Positions 50,312 to 58,824 are shown, counted from the stretch's first letter. The stretch: DNA of 64,000 nucleotides from UBA965 sp040396955 (GCA_040396955.1 JBBAWX010000005.1:101110-165109); one strand, 5' to 3'. Translations and numbers: made by a program. The notes: a model not told the origin generated them from the letters alone.

Positions 50312-51595
50312 CTACTCAAGATTGTCGCGGTAGGGCAAAACGGCAACCAATGTGCCTGAAATGACGTAGCTGACGGCCGACAGGATGAGCACAATCGTGA
50401 ATCCATCAGCCTGCAACGTGCCACTCAGTGCCGAGGCTGCCGCCCACCCCAACGACCACGACATGCTACTCATGCTCGTACTGGTACCGCGTTGATGGAG
50501 TGGCACCGTTTGCATCATGAGGACCGAAAAAAGTGGAAATGTGAGCCCCACCAAGAGTCGATTGACATCATAAGAAAATGCGACCAAGGGCAACCACGGG
50601 ATGAGCATCATCAAAGTCAGCGGAGCCGCAAGTGCGCGTGACCACGCTGCGGCACGGCGCACACCGAGACGCACCGACAACGGGCCGCCAATCATGCTCC
50701 CGATCCCCATGCCCAACGCGGCTAACGCCAGATTCACCCCCACCATGCTGTCGCTCATGCCGAATTCTTGGCGAAAAAAGAGATTCTGAAAGGGCACAAA
50801 CAGCCCCCCAGCCGTGCCAAAAAAGAACGACGGAGTCACCAACAGCAAAATGCGCGTAAATGGGACGCTTGCGATTGGTTGTTCGACAGTGGTCGCCGTC
50901 GTTGAGGCTGCTTGTGCCTGCTTTTTGGCATGTGCACTCACCCCCAGCAACGGCACCGTGGCCAGTAATCCGAAGACAACCACGGTGTACATGGCAGTGC
51001 GATAGGCGGGCTCTGAAGTCGCATCCACACCCAAGATGGGCGCCACAACCCCTGGCAACGAACCACCCACCAAGCTCCCCACAAACCCGACCATGGTCGA
51101 GGCAGCCGCATTAATGCCAAACATGGCGGCGCGACGCTTGGGCTCAATCACGGTGCTGAGCAACGGCACCACCGCCGTGTAGGTGGCCATGTTGGCCGCA
51201 CCAATGAAAAAATAGACGACATTCATGATCTGCTGAGGTGGCACCGTGCCCCACGGCGTCTCCAAGGTGCTCCGATCAAAGGTAAGCAACACTCCCCAGC
51301 CAATGGCATACACGAGGATACCGATGTAGAGCATGCGCAATGCACTGATACGGTCAATAATCATCCCAATCGGCAAGCCCAAAAAAACGCCAGCCAGACG
51401 AAAAATCGACTGCATCTGCCCAGCTACGGCATTGTCGTAGCCCATGCTCGTAAGGTAGAAGTTGAACAAAATGTCCGAAATGCTAAACGACAACCCGAAC
51501 AACATCCCATGAATCAAAATGCGATAGACGGCAGGTGATCCACCTGCTGTGAATTCCCGCCATTGGGAGCGCAAAGAAAGCACAATGAGCCTCAT
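50312..51595 (-). CDS. MFS transporter, third of three tandem paralogues
   Basis: 427 residues from the ATG at 51595; an in-frame extension upstream overlaps the preceding gene and reads as Cys/Trp-rich noise. Twelve helices. Signature strings shared with the two upstream genes: SDILFNFYLTSMGYDNAVAGQMQSIFRLAGVFLGLPIGMIIDR, FVPFQNLFFRQEFGMSDSMVGV and VPLHQRGTSTSMSSMSWSLGWA. The GIPxGMLIDR-like loop between helices 2 and 3 is MFS motif A. Substrate unknown. The gap to the previous gene is 31 bases, so the three are one operon. Confidence 0.87.
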   Translation of the reverse strand: MRLIVLSLRSQWREFTAGGSPAVYRILIHGMLFGLSFSISDILFNFYLTSMGYDNAVAGQMQSIFRLAGVFLGLPIGMIIDRISALRMLYIGILVYAIGWGVLLTFDRSTLETPWGTVPPQQIMNVVYFFIGAANMATYTAVVPLLSTVIEPKRRAAMFGINAAASTMVGFVGSLVGGSLPGVVAPILGVDATSEPAYRTAMYTVVVFGLLATVPLLGVSAHAKKQAQAASTTATTVEQPIASVPFTRILLLVTPSFFFGTAGGLFVPFQNLFFRQEFGMSDSMVGVNLALAALGMGIGSMIGGPLSVRLGVRRAAAWSRALAAPLTLMMLIPWLPLVAFSYDVNRLLVGLTFPLFSVLMMQTVPLHQRGTSTSMSSMSWSLGWAAASALSGTLQADGFTIVLILSAVSYVISGTLVAVLPYRDNLE

Positions 51596-51626
51596 TCCGT
51601 TGAACTCGATTCCACGTCCGCACGAA

Positions 51627-52898
51627 TCACACCGACCCACGCCCCCCTGCCGCAACGGCGACCATCGCCGGGCCCCGATCGCGGTAGGGCAAATACCAGA
51701 CCACCAATGCTGCCACCCCTTGGCCACAAGCAAACAGTACGATGGGCAACCAAAAACCATATTGCACTTGCAATTGCCCACTCAGAAAGGCAGCAGTAGC
51801 CCAGCCAATTGACCACTGCATGCTGGCAATACTCTTGGTGAGACCACGTTGCTGTGGAGCCACCGAGGCAATCAACAACAGGTCAAAAAACGGAAACGCC
51901 ATGCCAATCAAGAACGTACTCAGCGCATAACACGCATACGCCACCCACGGTTGTGGAATGAGCGTACCAGCGCCCGTCACCGCGGCCAATCCGAGGAGCA
52001 CGACCAAGCCACGCCGTGGCCCCAGGGCCTGTGCGACTGGCCGACCGAACATGCCCCCAAGCCCCAAGGCCAAACTTAAACCGGCAATGAACAATCCGAC
52101 AGTTGCATCGGGAAAGGCATACTCCTGCCGAAAAAAAAGATTCATGAACGGATGCAACACACCACCAGCAAACCCCATGGTCAAATTGCCGGTGGTCATC
52201 AGGATGATACCCGGCACCGACGACGCCACTGCCACATCACTGGCAGCACTGACGGTGCCCTGTGGCGCCAGCAGACCTACTCGTGCATGAATACCGCGCA
52301 ACGCGATGAAGGCGCAGACACTCAATACGATGGGCACATACAGCACCGCCTGGTAGGCATCTGCACTGACTGCTGAGATGCCCCGGAATGTGGCAATGAC
52401 GCCAGGGAGCCAGCCTCCCAATAAGGCACCAAGAAATCCCATCAGGACGAACAACGAAAAATTCATGCCCAACACTTGGGCCCGTTGCTCGACTGGCACG
52501 ACCCGCGTCAGCGTTGGCACGGTACCCACCATGACCGAACTCGCAAAGACACCGGCAAAAAAATACAGGACCCGGATGACCGTCAAATCGGTGCTCTGCA
52601 CCAAGCCAATCCAGACGAGGGTGTTGAGCACAGCGCCAGCCTGAATGGCACGGATGCCGCCAAAGCGGTCAACCATGAGACCAAGCGGTACCCCGAACAC
52701 AAAACCGGCGAGACGGACAACTCCGGCCAACTGCCCAGCCACGCTGTTGTCGTGGCCCAGACTTTGCACATAAAAATTAAAGATGACTTCGGGGACACTC
52801 CCCGCCAAACCGGCAAAGACCACCACCACAAAGATGCGATAGACGACCGGCGATACTGCGCGGAGCGCATCACGCCGCATGCGTAACCACGCAGTCAT
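51627..52898 (-). CDS. MFS transporter, second of three tandem paralogues
   Basis: 423 residues from the ATG at 52898. The same architecture as its neighbours: SVPEVIFNFYVQSLGHDNSVAGQLAGVVRLAGFVFGVPLGLMVDR, HPFMNLFFRQEYAFPDATVGLFIAG and VAPQQRGLTKSIASMQWSIGWATAAFLSG. It is the most divergent of the three. It has a Lys instead of Thr/Ser in the QRGxxxS segment. A 63-base gap separates it from the first gene. Confidence 0.87.
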   Translation of the reverse strand: MTAWLRMRRDALRAVSPVVYRIFVVVVFAGLAGSVPEVIFNFYVQSLGHDNSVAGQLAGVVRLAGFVFGVPLGLMVDRFGGIRAIQAGAVLNTLVWIGLVQSTDLTVIRVLYFFAGVFASSVMVGTVPTLTRVVPVEQRAQVLGMNFSLFVLMGFLGALLGGWLPGVIATFRGISAVSADAYQAVLYVPIVLSVCAFIALRGIHARVGLLAPQGTVSAASDVAVASSVPGIILMTTGNLTMGFAGGVLHPFMNLFFRQEYAFPDATVGLFIAGLSLALGLGGMFGRPVAQALGPRRGLVVLLGLAAVTGAGTLIPQPWVAYACYALSTFLIGMAFPFFDLLLIASVAPQQRGLTKSIASMQWSIGWATAAFLSGQLQVQYGFWLPIVLFACGQGVAALVVWYLPYRDRGPAMVAVAAGGRGSV

Positions 52899-52961
52899 GG
52901 TGCCCACCCCGGAGCATAAACGCACCACCGCGCATCTGCGCCTTCTCTCAGTATGTGCATA

Positions 52962-54191
52962 CTAGTGCCCCGCATCTTTGAAGGGAATGACATAGAACGA
53001 AAGTGCGCCGGCGATGTAGGCCGCACCTGACGCAATCATGACCCAGAAAAATCCGGTATGCGCCTGAATGTAGCCACTCCCCAACGCTGCCAACGACCAC
53101 CCCAGCGACCAGAGCATGCTGGTCAGACTCGTCGAGATGCCACGCTGATGCGGCGGGACCGACTGCATGACCAGTGCATCTGCAAGGGGGAAGGTGACTC
53201 CGATGACCAGACGACTCACGTAATATGCAGCCGAAGACACCCACAAGTTGGGGACGAGCATGAGCAATAACGTGGGCGCAGCCAAAAACCGCGTCCAAGC
53301 AGCTGCATTGCGCAGACCAAAACGATGTGCCAACGGCCCACCAATGATGCTCCCAAATCCCATTACGAATGCCGAAATGGCCAAAATCAACCCTACCTGA
53401 GCGTCAGGTAAATCAAATTGTTGGCGGAAAAAGAGGTTTTGAAAGGGCACCACCATGCCGCCCCCAATCCCGAGCAAAAAGGCTTGTGAGCCAAACAAGA
53501 GCAATGTCACAAAGGGCAGCTTGGGGGCATCGGCATTGGTTGGAGCAACCATGGTGTTTTGTTGTTTGGTGACCGCTGCTCCCAAACCAAACAACGGCAC
53601 AATGGCGATAAAGCCAATCAGGGATACACTCAACAATGCCACGCGGTACGAGATGACATCGGTGGCCGTAGCCCCAAACAACGGCGCAAGCAATGCCGGC
53701 AATGCACCACCAAAGAGCGAGCCCACAAATCCCACTGCCACGGTTGCACCGGCGTTGATGCCGAAAAACGTCGCACGCTGTTTGGGCTCAATCACACTAC
53801 TCAACAGCGGAATAATGGCCGTGTACGTGGCGATATTCGCAGCTCCCACCAAAAAATAAAAGACACGCAACAACATGATGTCTTGCCAGGCCAATACCGC
53901 AATCCAACCCACCGCATACGCTAAAATGCTGAACGTGAGCACGCGCCGCGCACCGGTTCGATCAATCAGCATGCCCATCGGTATACCAAAAACCACCCCA
54001 GCCGCCCGGAAAATTGAATTCATTTGGCCAGCGACTTCATTGCCATAGCCGAGACTCGATAAATAAAAATTAAACAACACGTCGGAGACACTTGCAGCCA
54101 AACCAAACAACAAACTATGCGCCAAAATACGCAACACCGCTGGGGATGTTTCAGCAAAAAATCCGCTCAGTCGTTTGGGTGTCATCACCAC
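52962..54191 (-). CDS. MFS transporter, first of three tandem paralogues
   Basis: 409 residues. The start is GTG at 54191, seven bases after GGAGG; an ATG two codons on is less well placed. Twelve helices with SVSDVLFNFYLSSLGYGNEVAGQMNSIFRAAGVVFGIPMGMLIDR, VPFQNLFFRQQFDLPDAQVGLI and VPPHQRGISTSLTSMLWSLGWSLA. It is closest to the gene at 50312, so the array arose by more than one duplication. A TACAAT -10 box lies at 54229-54234 on the minus strand and would drive all three genes. Confidence 0.87.
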   Translation of the reverse strand: MVMTPKRLSGFFAETSPAVLRILAHSLLFGLAASVSDVLFNFYLSSLGYGNEVAGQMNSIFRAAGVVFGIPMGMLIDRTGARRVLTFSILAYAVGWIAVLAWQDIMLLRVFYFLVGAANIATYTAIIPLLSSVIEPKQRATFFGINAGATVAVGFVGSLFGGALPALLAPLFGATATDVISYRVALLSVSLIGFIAIVPLFGLGAAVTKQQNTMVAPTNADAPKLPFVTLLLFGSQAFLLGIGGGMVVPFQNLFFRQQFDLPDAQVGLILAISAFVMGFGSIIGGPLAHRFGLRNAAAWTRFLAAPTLLLMLVPNLWVSSAAYYVSRLVIGVTFPLADALVMQSVPPHQRGISTSLTSMLWSLGWSLAALGSGYIQAHTGFFWVMIASGAAYIAGALSFYVIPFKDAGH

Positions 54192-54379
54192 GACAATACC
54201 TCCGCATGTTTGTCACATTAACACCGGTATTGTAGCATGTATGGGTGAGCGATGTACCTCCCGCATGGATGACCATGTAGCCCCCTCAGTCGCTGATTTT
54301 TTTGCATGCACTTAACCCAAATTGCATCTGCATTGCGTACGATGTGGGGAAATTCGGATTCATGAGGAGCACAATAATA

Positions 54380-55525
54380 ATGCGGATTGCTCTCTTTACA
54401 GAAACCTTTTTGCCCAAAGTCGACGGCGTCGTCGCGATTACCTTACAAATGCTCAACCGGATGCGTCATCACGGTCATGAGGTCATCGTCTTTGCGCCCC
54501 CTACCGCACCAACGCACTACGAGGACATCCGTGTGTACCCGTCATGGGGACCACGCTTTCCACTCTATCGTGAACTCTACTGCAGTATGCCGACGTACAT
54601 GGGGGTCCAAGGCATTCGCGACTTCCGCCCCGATCTCATCCATGTGATGAATCCCACGTTTATCGGCGCCGTGGGCACCATGATGGCACAGATTGGGCGT
54701 GTACCACTGGTTGCATCAACTCATATGGACATCGATTATTATGTCACGCAGTATGCAGGCGCCTGGGGCATCAACACGGCCTGGCGGTATTTCCGCATCT
54801 GGCACAACCGTGCTCAACTCAATTTGGCCCCGTCACAGTCGACACTCGAGCAACTCCAGCGCAACGGGATCCAGCGCACAGCCCATTGGAGTCGTGGCAT
54901 CGACTTGACACGCTTTCGGCGCACCACCCGCAACGAAGCGCTCCGCATGCAACTAAGTGGCGGGCATCCCGATGATCTGCTGATTTTGTACGTAGGGCGA
55001 CTCAGCAAGGAAAAAAACATCGACGCACTCAAGCCTCTCACCCAGCTCCCTGGAGTCAGAGTAGCGCTTGTGGGTGGAGGACCACAAACTGCACGTGCGC
55101 GCCAGCATTTTGCGGGCACCAACGCCTATTTTGCTGGGGTACTCCAGGGTGAAGCACTCATCGACGCCTACAACGCCGCAGACCTCTTCGTGTTTCCATC
55201 ACAAAGCGAAACCTTCGGGCTGGCCCCGCTAGAGGCGATGGCGTGCGGCATCCCCGTGGTGGCACCTTTTGTGGGTGGTCTGCGCGACACCATGCGCGAC
55301 GGCAGCAACGGCATCGTCTATGATCATCACAACCCAGACAGTCTCATTGCGGCGGTACAATTACTACAGCACAACGAGACACTCCGGCATACGCTGGCAC
55401 ATCAGGCCTGGGCATACGCACAGCACAAAAGTTGGCAAGGCTCGATGGATCAACTCATCGACTACTACCAGCAGGTGTATCAGACACATCAACTCAAGCA
55501 ATTTCGTACCAAGACCGAAGAATGA
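54380..55525 (+). CDS. Glycosyltransferase family 4 (mannosyl/glucosyl-diacylglycerol synthase-like)
   Basis: 381 residues. MRIALFTETFLPKVDGVVAITLQMLNRMRHHGHEV is the opening of the GtfA/PimB-like GT4 enzymes that use lipid or glycerol acceptors. HMDIDYY, NLAPSQSTLEQL and RGIDLTRFRR follow in the acceptor lobe. The donor lobe has YVGRLSKEKNIDALK and FPSQSETFGLAPLEAMACGIPVVAPFVGGLRDTM. The start at 54380 matches the family N terminus; AGGAG lies 11 bases ahead. The SDR gene 26 bases downstream is likely cotranscribed. Probable role: glycolipid synthesis. Confidence 0.9.
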   Translation: MRIALFTETFLPKVDGVVAITLQMLNRMRHHGHEVIVFAPPTAPTHYEDIRVYPSWGPRFPLYRELYCSMPTYMGVQGIRDFRPDLIHVMNPTFIGAVGTMMAQIGRVPLVASTHMDIDYYVTQYAGAWGINTAWRYFRIWHNRAQLNLAPSQSTLEQLQRNGIQRTAHWSRGIDLTRFRRTTRNEALRMQLSGGHPDDLLILYVGRLSKEKNIDALKPLTQLPGVRVALVGGGPQTARARQHFAGTNAYFAGVLQGEALIDAYNAADLFVFPSQSETFGLAPLEAMACGIPVVAPFVGGLRDTMRDGSNGIVYDHHNPDSLIAAVQLLQHNETLRHTLAHQAWAYAQHKSWQGSMDQLIDYYQQVYQTHQLKQFRTKTEE

Positions 55526-55551
55526 CGGTCGCATAGCCGAAGGAAAGATCG

Positions 55552-56355
55552 ATGAACCCATCCGCCACCTACATCATCACGGGCGCAAGTGCGGGGATTG
55601 GTGAAGCCTGCGCGCGGCTCCTCGCAGAGCACGGCGCCAACGTGGTCTTGTTGGCGCGGCGATACGAGCAACTCTGCGCCATCCAAGCCACCCTGCCCAA
55701 TCCAGAGCAACATTTGTGCATCCGCTGTGATGTGCGCCACAAAGCGGACGTTGAGGCGGCCATTGCACACGCTGTGGCGCACTACGGTCATATCGATGCC
55801 ATCATCTGCAATGCGGGCGTCGGGTTGACGAGTCCCGTGGCCACACTGGCCTATGCCGACCTGCTCGCATGCTTCGAGGTCAACGTGGCAGGTCTTCTCC
55901 ACAGCATACAAGCGTGTCTACCCTATTTTCAACGCCAGGGCACAGGGCACATCGTGGTCATTTCATCGGTGGTTGGGGTACTCGGGCTACCCTACAACGG
56001 TGGATACTGTGCCAGCAAGGGGGCCGTTGAACGGCTTTGTGATGCACTCAGAGTCGAGCTCGTAGGCACCCCGATTGCGTTGAGTGTGGTACGCCCCGGC
56101 ACCGTAGCAAGTGAGTTTTTTCAGCACCGCCTCGGCACAAACGGCGAACGTCGGCGCCAGCGCACCGCAATCACACCCGATCGCGTTGCGCAGGTAGTCG
56201 GGCACGTACTCCGGCACAAATCACGGGTGGCATACACCCGCTGGCAAGATTGGCTGGCACTGCAGCTGGCAGCATGGGCACCACGTCTCAGCGATCGTAT
56301 CTTGGCCAGGCAGATTGGCTGGCACGCAGAAGCCTCCCACGACAAAACTGCGTGA
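55552..56355 (+). CDS. Short-chain dehydrogenase/reductase
   Basis: 267 residues. YIITGASAGIGEACARLLAEHGANVVLLARR (NADP-preferring Arg), CDVRHKADVEAAIAHAV, ICNAGVG, the catalytic Ser in VVISSVVGVLG and Y-C-A-S-K (GYCASKGAVERL). SVVRPGTVASEFFQ replaces the usual PG-T segment. The longer C-terminal tail with KSRVAYTRWQDWLALQLAAWAPRLSDRI resembles the SDR class acting on lipids or ketones (DltE/YdfG-like). AAGGAAAG precedes the ATG. Its end carries a hairpin shared with the convergent csoR. Confidence 0.88.
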   Translation: MNPSATYIITGASAGIGEACARLLAEHGANVVLLARRYEQLCAIQATLPNPEQHLCIRCDVRHKADVEAAIAHAVAHYGHIDAIICNAGVGLTSPVATLAYADLLACFEVNVAGLLHSIQACLPYFQRQGTGHIVVISSVVGVLGLPYNGGYCASKGAVERLCDALRVELVGTPIALSVVRPGTVASEFFQHRLGTNGERRRQRTAITPDRVAQVVGHVLRHKSRVAYTRWQDWLALQLAAWAPRLSDRILARQIGWHAEASHDKTA

Positions 56356-56362
56356 GAGGCTT
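56330..56362. terminator. Bidirectional hairpin between the SDR and csoR-type genes
   Basis: AAGCCTC-C-CACG pairs with CGTG-A-GAGGCTT (one C/A mismatch), nine-base A-rich loop. The stem overlaps the SDR stop codon. No U-tract on either side. Confidence 0.5.
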
Positions 56363-56389
56363 GGTGACGAGGTGCTAAACGTGTGTGTG

Positions 56390-56668
56390 TTAGCGCGTTG
56401 CGCGCAACAGCGCCAACACACGATCGACTTCGGCGCTCGTCATGGTATCACTCTGGCACAACGACTCTTGGGCGCAACGCTCCGCAAGTGCCACACTGAC
56501 ACTGGTCACGGCGGCTCGAATCGCTGCGAGCTGGGTGACGATATCGTGACAGTCGCGTCCATCGGAGAGCATCCGCTGTACGCCGCGTACTTGCCCCTCG
56601 ATGCGCACCAAACGCGTAGCGAGCTCGCTCCGGGCGGTGTCGCTTAACTGTAGCGGATCATCACTCAT
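56390..56668 (-). CDS. CsoR/FrmR-family thiol- or metal-responsive repressor
   Basis: 92 residues, all-helical. RLVRIEGQVRGVQRMLSDGRDCHDIVTQLAAIRAAVTSVSVALAERC is the family core. In copper-sensing CsoR the ligands are Cys, His 25 residues later, and Cys at 29. Here C40 is kept, the His position is Cys (C65), the third position is Ser (S69), and C71 lies nearby. This is not a standard Cu(I), Ni or formaldehyde site; two cysteines could support persulfide or disulfide sensing. It lies 9 bases after trxA, whose promoter carries a G-tract operator typical of the family. Confidence 0.9.
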   Translation of the reverse strand: MSDDPLQLSDTARSELATRLVRIEGQVRGVQRMLSDGRDCHDIVTQLAAIRAAVTSVSVALAERCAQESLCQSDTMTSAEVDRVLALLRATR

Positions 56669-56677
56669 GACGGCAAC

Positions 56678-57004
56678 CTACTGTGCGACGGCGTCGAAAT
56701 CTGCCTTCAACGCCGACTTGGCCTTGACGCCGATGACACGGTTAAACTCTTTGCCGTCTTTGAAGAAAATCATCGTTGGGATGGCTTGTACGCCGTATTT
56801 GACCGCATACTGTACGTCTTTGTCGGTATTGACCTTCACGATGTGCACTTTCCCAGCGTACTCCCCGGCCAGCTCCTCCAAAATCGGGGCTACGGCGCGA
56901 CATGGACCACACCATGGTGCCCAAAAATCAACCAACACGGGTACTTCTGATTGCAGTACTTTGGTCTCGAATTCGTTGTCGCTAATCTCAAGTGGCTTCG
57001 TCAT
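56678..57004 (-). CDS. trxA: Thioredoxin
   Basis: 108 residues, normal length. The redox motif is WAPWCGPCRAVAPIL, the cis-Pro is in VQAIPTMIFFKDG and the buried Asp precedes FWAPWC. It reduces disulfides in cytoplasmic proteins. It heads a two-gene operon with the CsoR-type repressor behind a promoter overlapped by a CCCC/GGGG palindrome, so its level is probably tuned by thiol or metal stress. GGGAG lies upstream of the ATG. Confidence 0.97.
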   Translation of the reverse strand: MTKPLEISDNEFETKVLQSEVPVLVDFWAPWCGPCRAVAPILEELAGEYAGKVHIVKVNTDKDVQYAVKYGVQAIPTMIFFKDGKEFNRVIGVKAKSALKADFDAVAQ

Positions 57005-57036
57005 CGCCTCTTACTCCCTTATGTGTGATGATGTAC

Positions 57037-57053
57037 ATACCCCCTAGGGGTAT
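57037..57053 (-). promoter_or_regulatory. CsoR-type operator (G-tract palindrome)
   Basis: ATACCCC-CTA-GGGGTAT, perfect 7-bp arms. It sits just downstream of the trxA -10 box, over the predicted transcription start. C/G tracts flanked by A/T are the binding-site style of the CsoR/RcnR/CstR family, and the repressor gene is in the same operon: autoregulation is likely. Confidence 0.8.
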
Positions 57054-57060
57054 TGAAGAA

Positions 57061-57089
57061 ACTATACCATGCTGGTTGGCAAACGTCAA
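57061..57089 (-). promoter_or_regulatory. Promoter of trxA-csoR
   Basis: On the minus strand TTGACG (57089-57084), a 17-base spacer, TATAGT (57066-57061). Confidence 0.75.
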
Positions 57090-57172
57090 CTATGGCGACG
57101 CCTAGTCGGGGAACTCAGTGAAAGGAGGGGGGAGCACGGTAAAAACGGTGCATTCTGGATAGCAAACCGCGT

Positions 57173-57201
57173 TTGACACGCGGGTATCATCCCTGTATAC
57201 T
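57173..57201 (+). promoter_or_regulatory. Promoter of the rplU-rpmA-rpmE operon
   Basis: TTGACA (57173-57178), a 17-base spacer, TATACT (57196-57201). Close to consensus, as expected for ribosomal protein genes. Confidence 0.8.
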
Positions 57202-57207
57202 AAACGT

Positions 57208-57304
57208 TGGTAATCTTCCACAAATAAAAGTGGATTCGCAGAGTAGAAGTTGCGGCGCCAACGGAAGTCAGCCGTTGGAAACAGCAGCGGCAAGGGAGAA
57301 TACG
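57208..57304 (+). promoter_or_regulatory. Structured 5' leader of rplU
   Basis: About 97 bases with two local hairpins: TTCCAC/GTGGA around an A-rich loop, and CCAACGG/CCGTTGG (near 57259-57279). It could be an L21-type autoregulatory leader; I cannot match it to a known consensus by eye. Confidence 0.4.
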
Positions 57305-57685
57305 TTGTACGCCATTATTCGAGATCGCGGCATGCAATACCGCGTACAAGAGGGGCAAGTGCTCGATATTGCCCTGCAGAGCGACGCTGAGGCAGGCAGT
57401 GAGATCAGCATTGACGAGGTATTGTTGATTGGTGGCGAAACGACCACCGTCGGCGCGCCAACAATTGCTGGAGCACGTGTGGTTGCCAAGGTGATTGGCG
57501 CAGTGCAAGACGACAAGATTGTGGTCTTCCGCTACAAGAGCAAGAAGCGTTATCGCCGACGCACGGGTCACCGTCAGGATTTGACGCGCATCGAGGTCAC
57601 CAAAATCGAGCTTGAGGGCGAAAAGAAGGCAGCCAAGAGCACTCGCAAGAAGGCTAGCAAAGCTGAAGCGGCCACCGAAGAATAA
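57305..57685 (+). CDS. rplU: 50S ribosomal protein L21
   Basis: 126 residues. The start is TTG at 57305 (GGGAGA six bases ahead); the frame upstream is leader. LYAIIRDRGMQYRVQEGQVLDI is the conserved N terminus, then VLLIGG, VAKVIGAVQDDKIVVFRYKSKKRYRRRTGHRQDLTRIEVTKIE. The Lys/Ala/Glu-rich tail of about 20 residues is longer than in E. coli. It binds 23S rRNA and L20 in the large subunit. First gene of rplU-rpmA-rpmE. Confidence 0.97.
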   Translation: MYAIIRDRGMQYRVQEGQVLDIALQSDAEAGSEISIDEVLLIGGETTTVGAPTIAGARVVAKVIGAVQDDKIVVFRYKSKKRYRRRTGHRQDLTRIEVTKIELEGEKKAAKSTRKKASKAEAATEE

Positions 57686-57712
57686 GATACTCGCTACAGA
57701 GGAGCAGACGTC

Positions 57713-57979
57713 ATGGCACATAAGAAGGGTGTTGGTAGTTCACGCAACGGTCGTGACAGCAATCCGAAGATGTTGGGAGTCAAGCGCTTTGGTGGTGAAG
57801 TTGTCAACGCTGGCGAAGTGATTGTGCGCCAGAACGGCACCAAGTTCAAACCTGGCAAGAATGTCGGTTTGGGCCGTGACTACACCATTTACTCGATGAT
57901 TCCAGGCCGCGTGGTATTTGAGCACTACAGTCGCTCACAGAAGCAAGTCAGTGTCTACACTGACGAGGCTGCACAGTAA
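57713..57979 (+). CDS. rpmA: 50S ribosomal protein L27
   Basis: 88 residues. The N terminus MAHKKGVGSSRNGRDSNPKMLGVKRFGGE needs no processing, unlike the cleaved Firmicutes form; these residues reach the peptidyl-transferase centre. AGEVIVRQNGTKFKPGKNVGLGRDYTIYS is diagnostic. It follows rplU by 27 bases with GAGGAG ahead of the ATG. The GTPase gene obgE that often follows is absent here. Confidence 0.98.
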   Translation: MAHKKGVGSSRNGRDSNPKMLGVKRFGGEVVNAGEVIVRQNGTKFKPGKNVGLGRDYTIYSMIPGRVVFEHYSRSQKQVSVYTDEAAQ

Positions 57980-57986
57980 GGAGCAG

Positions 57987-58235
57987 ATGGTGAAGCAGGG
58001 CATTCATCCCAAAACATTTCAGACCGCGTACGTCTGCGCCGGCTGTGGCACCGAGTGGCCCACCGTCGCCACCAAGCAGGGGTTGCGTTTGGACGTCTGC
58101 TCCAACTGCCACCCGTTTTACACCGGTGAGCAACGTATCGTCGACACCGCTGGTCAGGTTGAGCGTTTCATGAAGCGCCTCAAGAACAGCCAGGATCAGC
58201 AAGCACAGATTGCCAACCGCACCACCAAGAAGTAA
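57987..58235 (+). CDS. rpmE: 50S ribosomal protein L31
   Basis: 82 residues from the ATG at 57987 (AAGGAG ahead). MVKQGIHPKTFQTAYVCAGCGTEWPT, then LDVCSNCHPFYTGEQRIVDTAGQVERF. Four cysteines (CAGC and CSNC) make this the zinc-binding C+ type; no zinc-free paralogue is in the window. A Lys/Gln-rich tail ends it. Close behind rpmA; the strong hairpin at 58260 ends the operon. Confidence 0.97.
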   Translation: MVKQGIHPKTFQTAYVCAGCGTEWPTVATKQGLRLDVCSNCHPFYTGEQRIVDTAGQVERFMKRLKNSQDQQAQIANRTTKK

Positions 58236-58259
58236 GTACGTCAAGCAATCGCACGTGTG

Positions 58260-58294
58260 AAACACCCCCAAAGGCGACGCCTTTGGGGGTGTTT
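58260..58294 (+). terminator. Terminator of rplU-rpmA-rpmE
   Basis: Perfect 15-bp stem (58260-58274 with 58280-58294), loop CGACG, tail CGTGTTTGCTG. Confidence 0.8.
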
Positions 58295-58353
58295 CGTGTT
58301 TGCTGTTCGTCATTGTATGACAATGTCACAGCGATTGCCTGCAGAGGTTCGGT

Positions 58354-58677
58354 TTAGAAAAGATTGGCCATGCTCAACGCGACCATCAACACCACCAAGA
58401 TGCTTCCCCAGATGGCAATACGGCGTAGGTCATGGCTGATAAGGGCATACTCGGATTCGATGTCGTGGTGTCGCCCGCTCGCACGAGCCGCCATGCGACG
58501 TGCACTGCGGATGAGGCGCGTCGGTTGATCAACGGCCGGAGTGACGACATGGTGTGCGTCAGCCACGGCTGGCTCATCGAGGAGAGGAGAAGCGGGAAGA
58601 ACACCAGATTCAGTTGCCACGCCAGCGCTGGCGCGGGCGTTGATCCGTTTGCGCTCAGCGCGCGAAAGTCGTGCCAT
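58354..58677 (-). CDS. Small basic tail-anchored membrane protein
   Basis: 107 residues. The start MARLSRAERKRINARASAG and the middle LIRSARRMAARASGRHHDIE are Arg/Ala-rich. A single hydrophobic helix at the C terminus (IAIWGSILVVLMVALSMANLF) would anchor it in the membrane with the basic part in the cytoplasm. The N terminus resembles the SRAERKR starts of ribosome- or nucleoid-associated small proteins, but I do not recognise a family. A hairpin and the GT2 operon flank it on opposite strands. Confidence 0.65.
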   Translation of the reverse strand: MARLSRAERKRINARASAGVATESGVLPASPLLDEPAVADAHHVVTPAVDQPTRLIRSARRMAARASGRHHDIESEYALISHDLRRIAIWGSILVVLMVALSMANLF

Positions 58678-58824
58678 GCTAGGACTCCATCAACAGATGC
58701 AAAATCACCATACTTGGCGTATTATACCATAGACGATGGTCACTGACAGGTAACACCGCACAGGGCCACCAGAAACGAGTATACTCAAGAGTGAGTAGAA
58801 CTGAGTGTGCGAAAGAGGGAAGGA

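Noticed and set aside
52950..52963. AGTATG/CATACT near-palindrome between two MFS genes as an operator
   Set aside because: Only 6-bp arms with a non-symmetric centre, overlapping the stop of the next gene's neighbour; too weak to claim.
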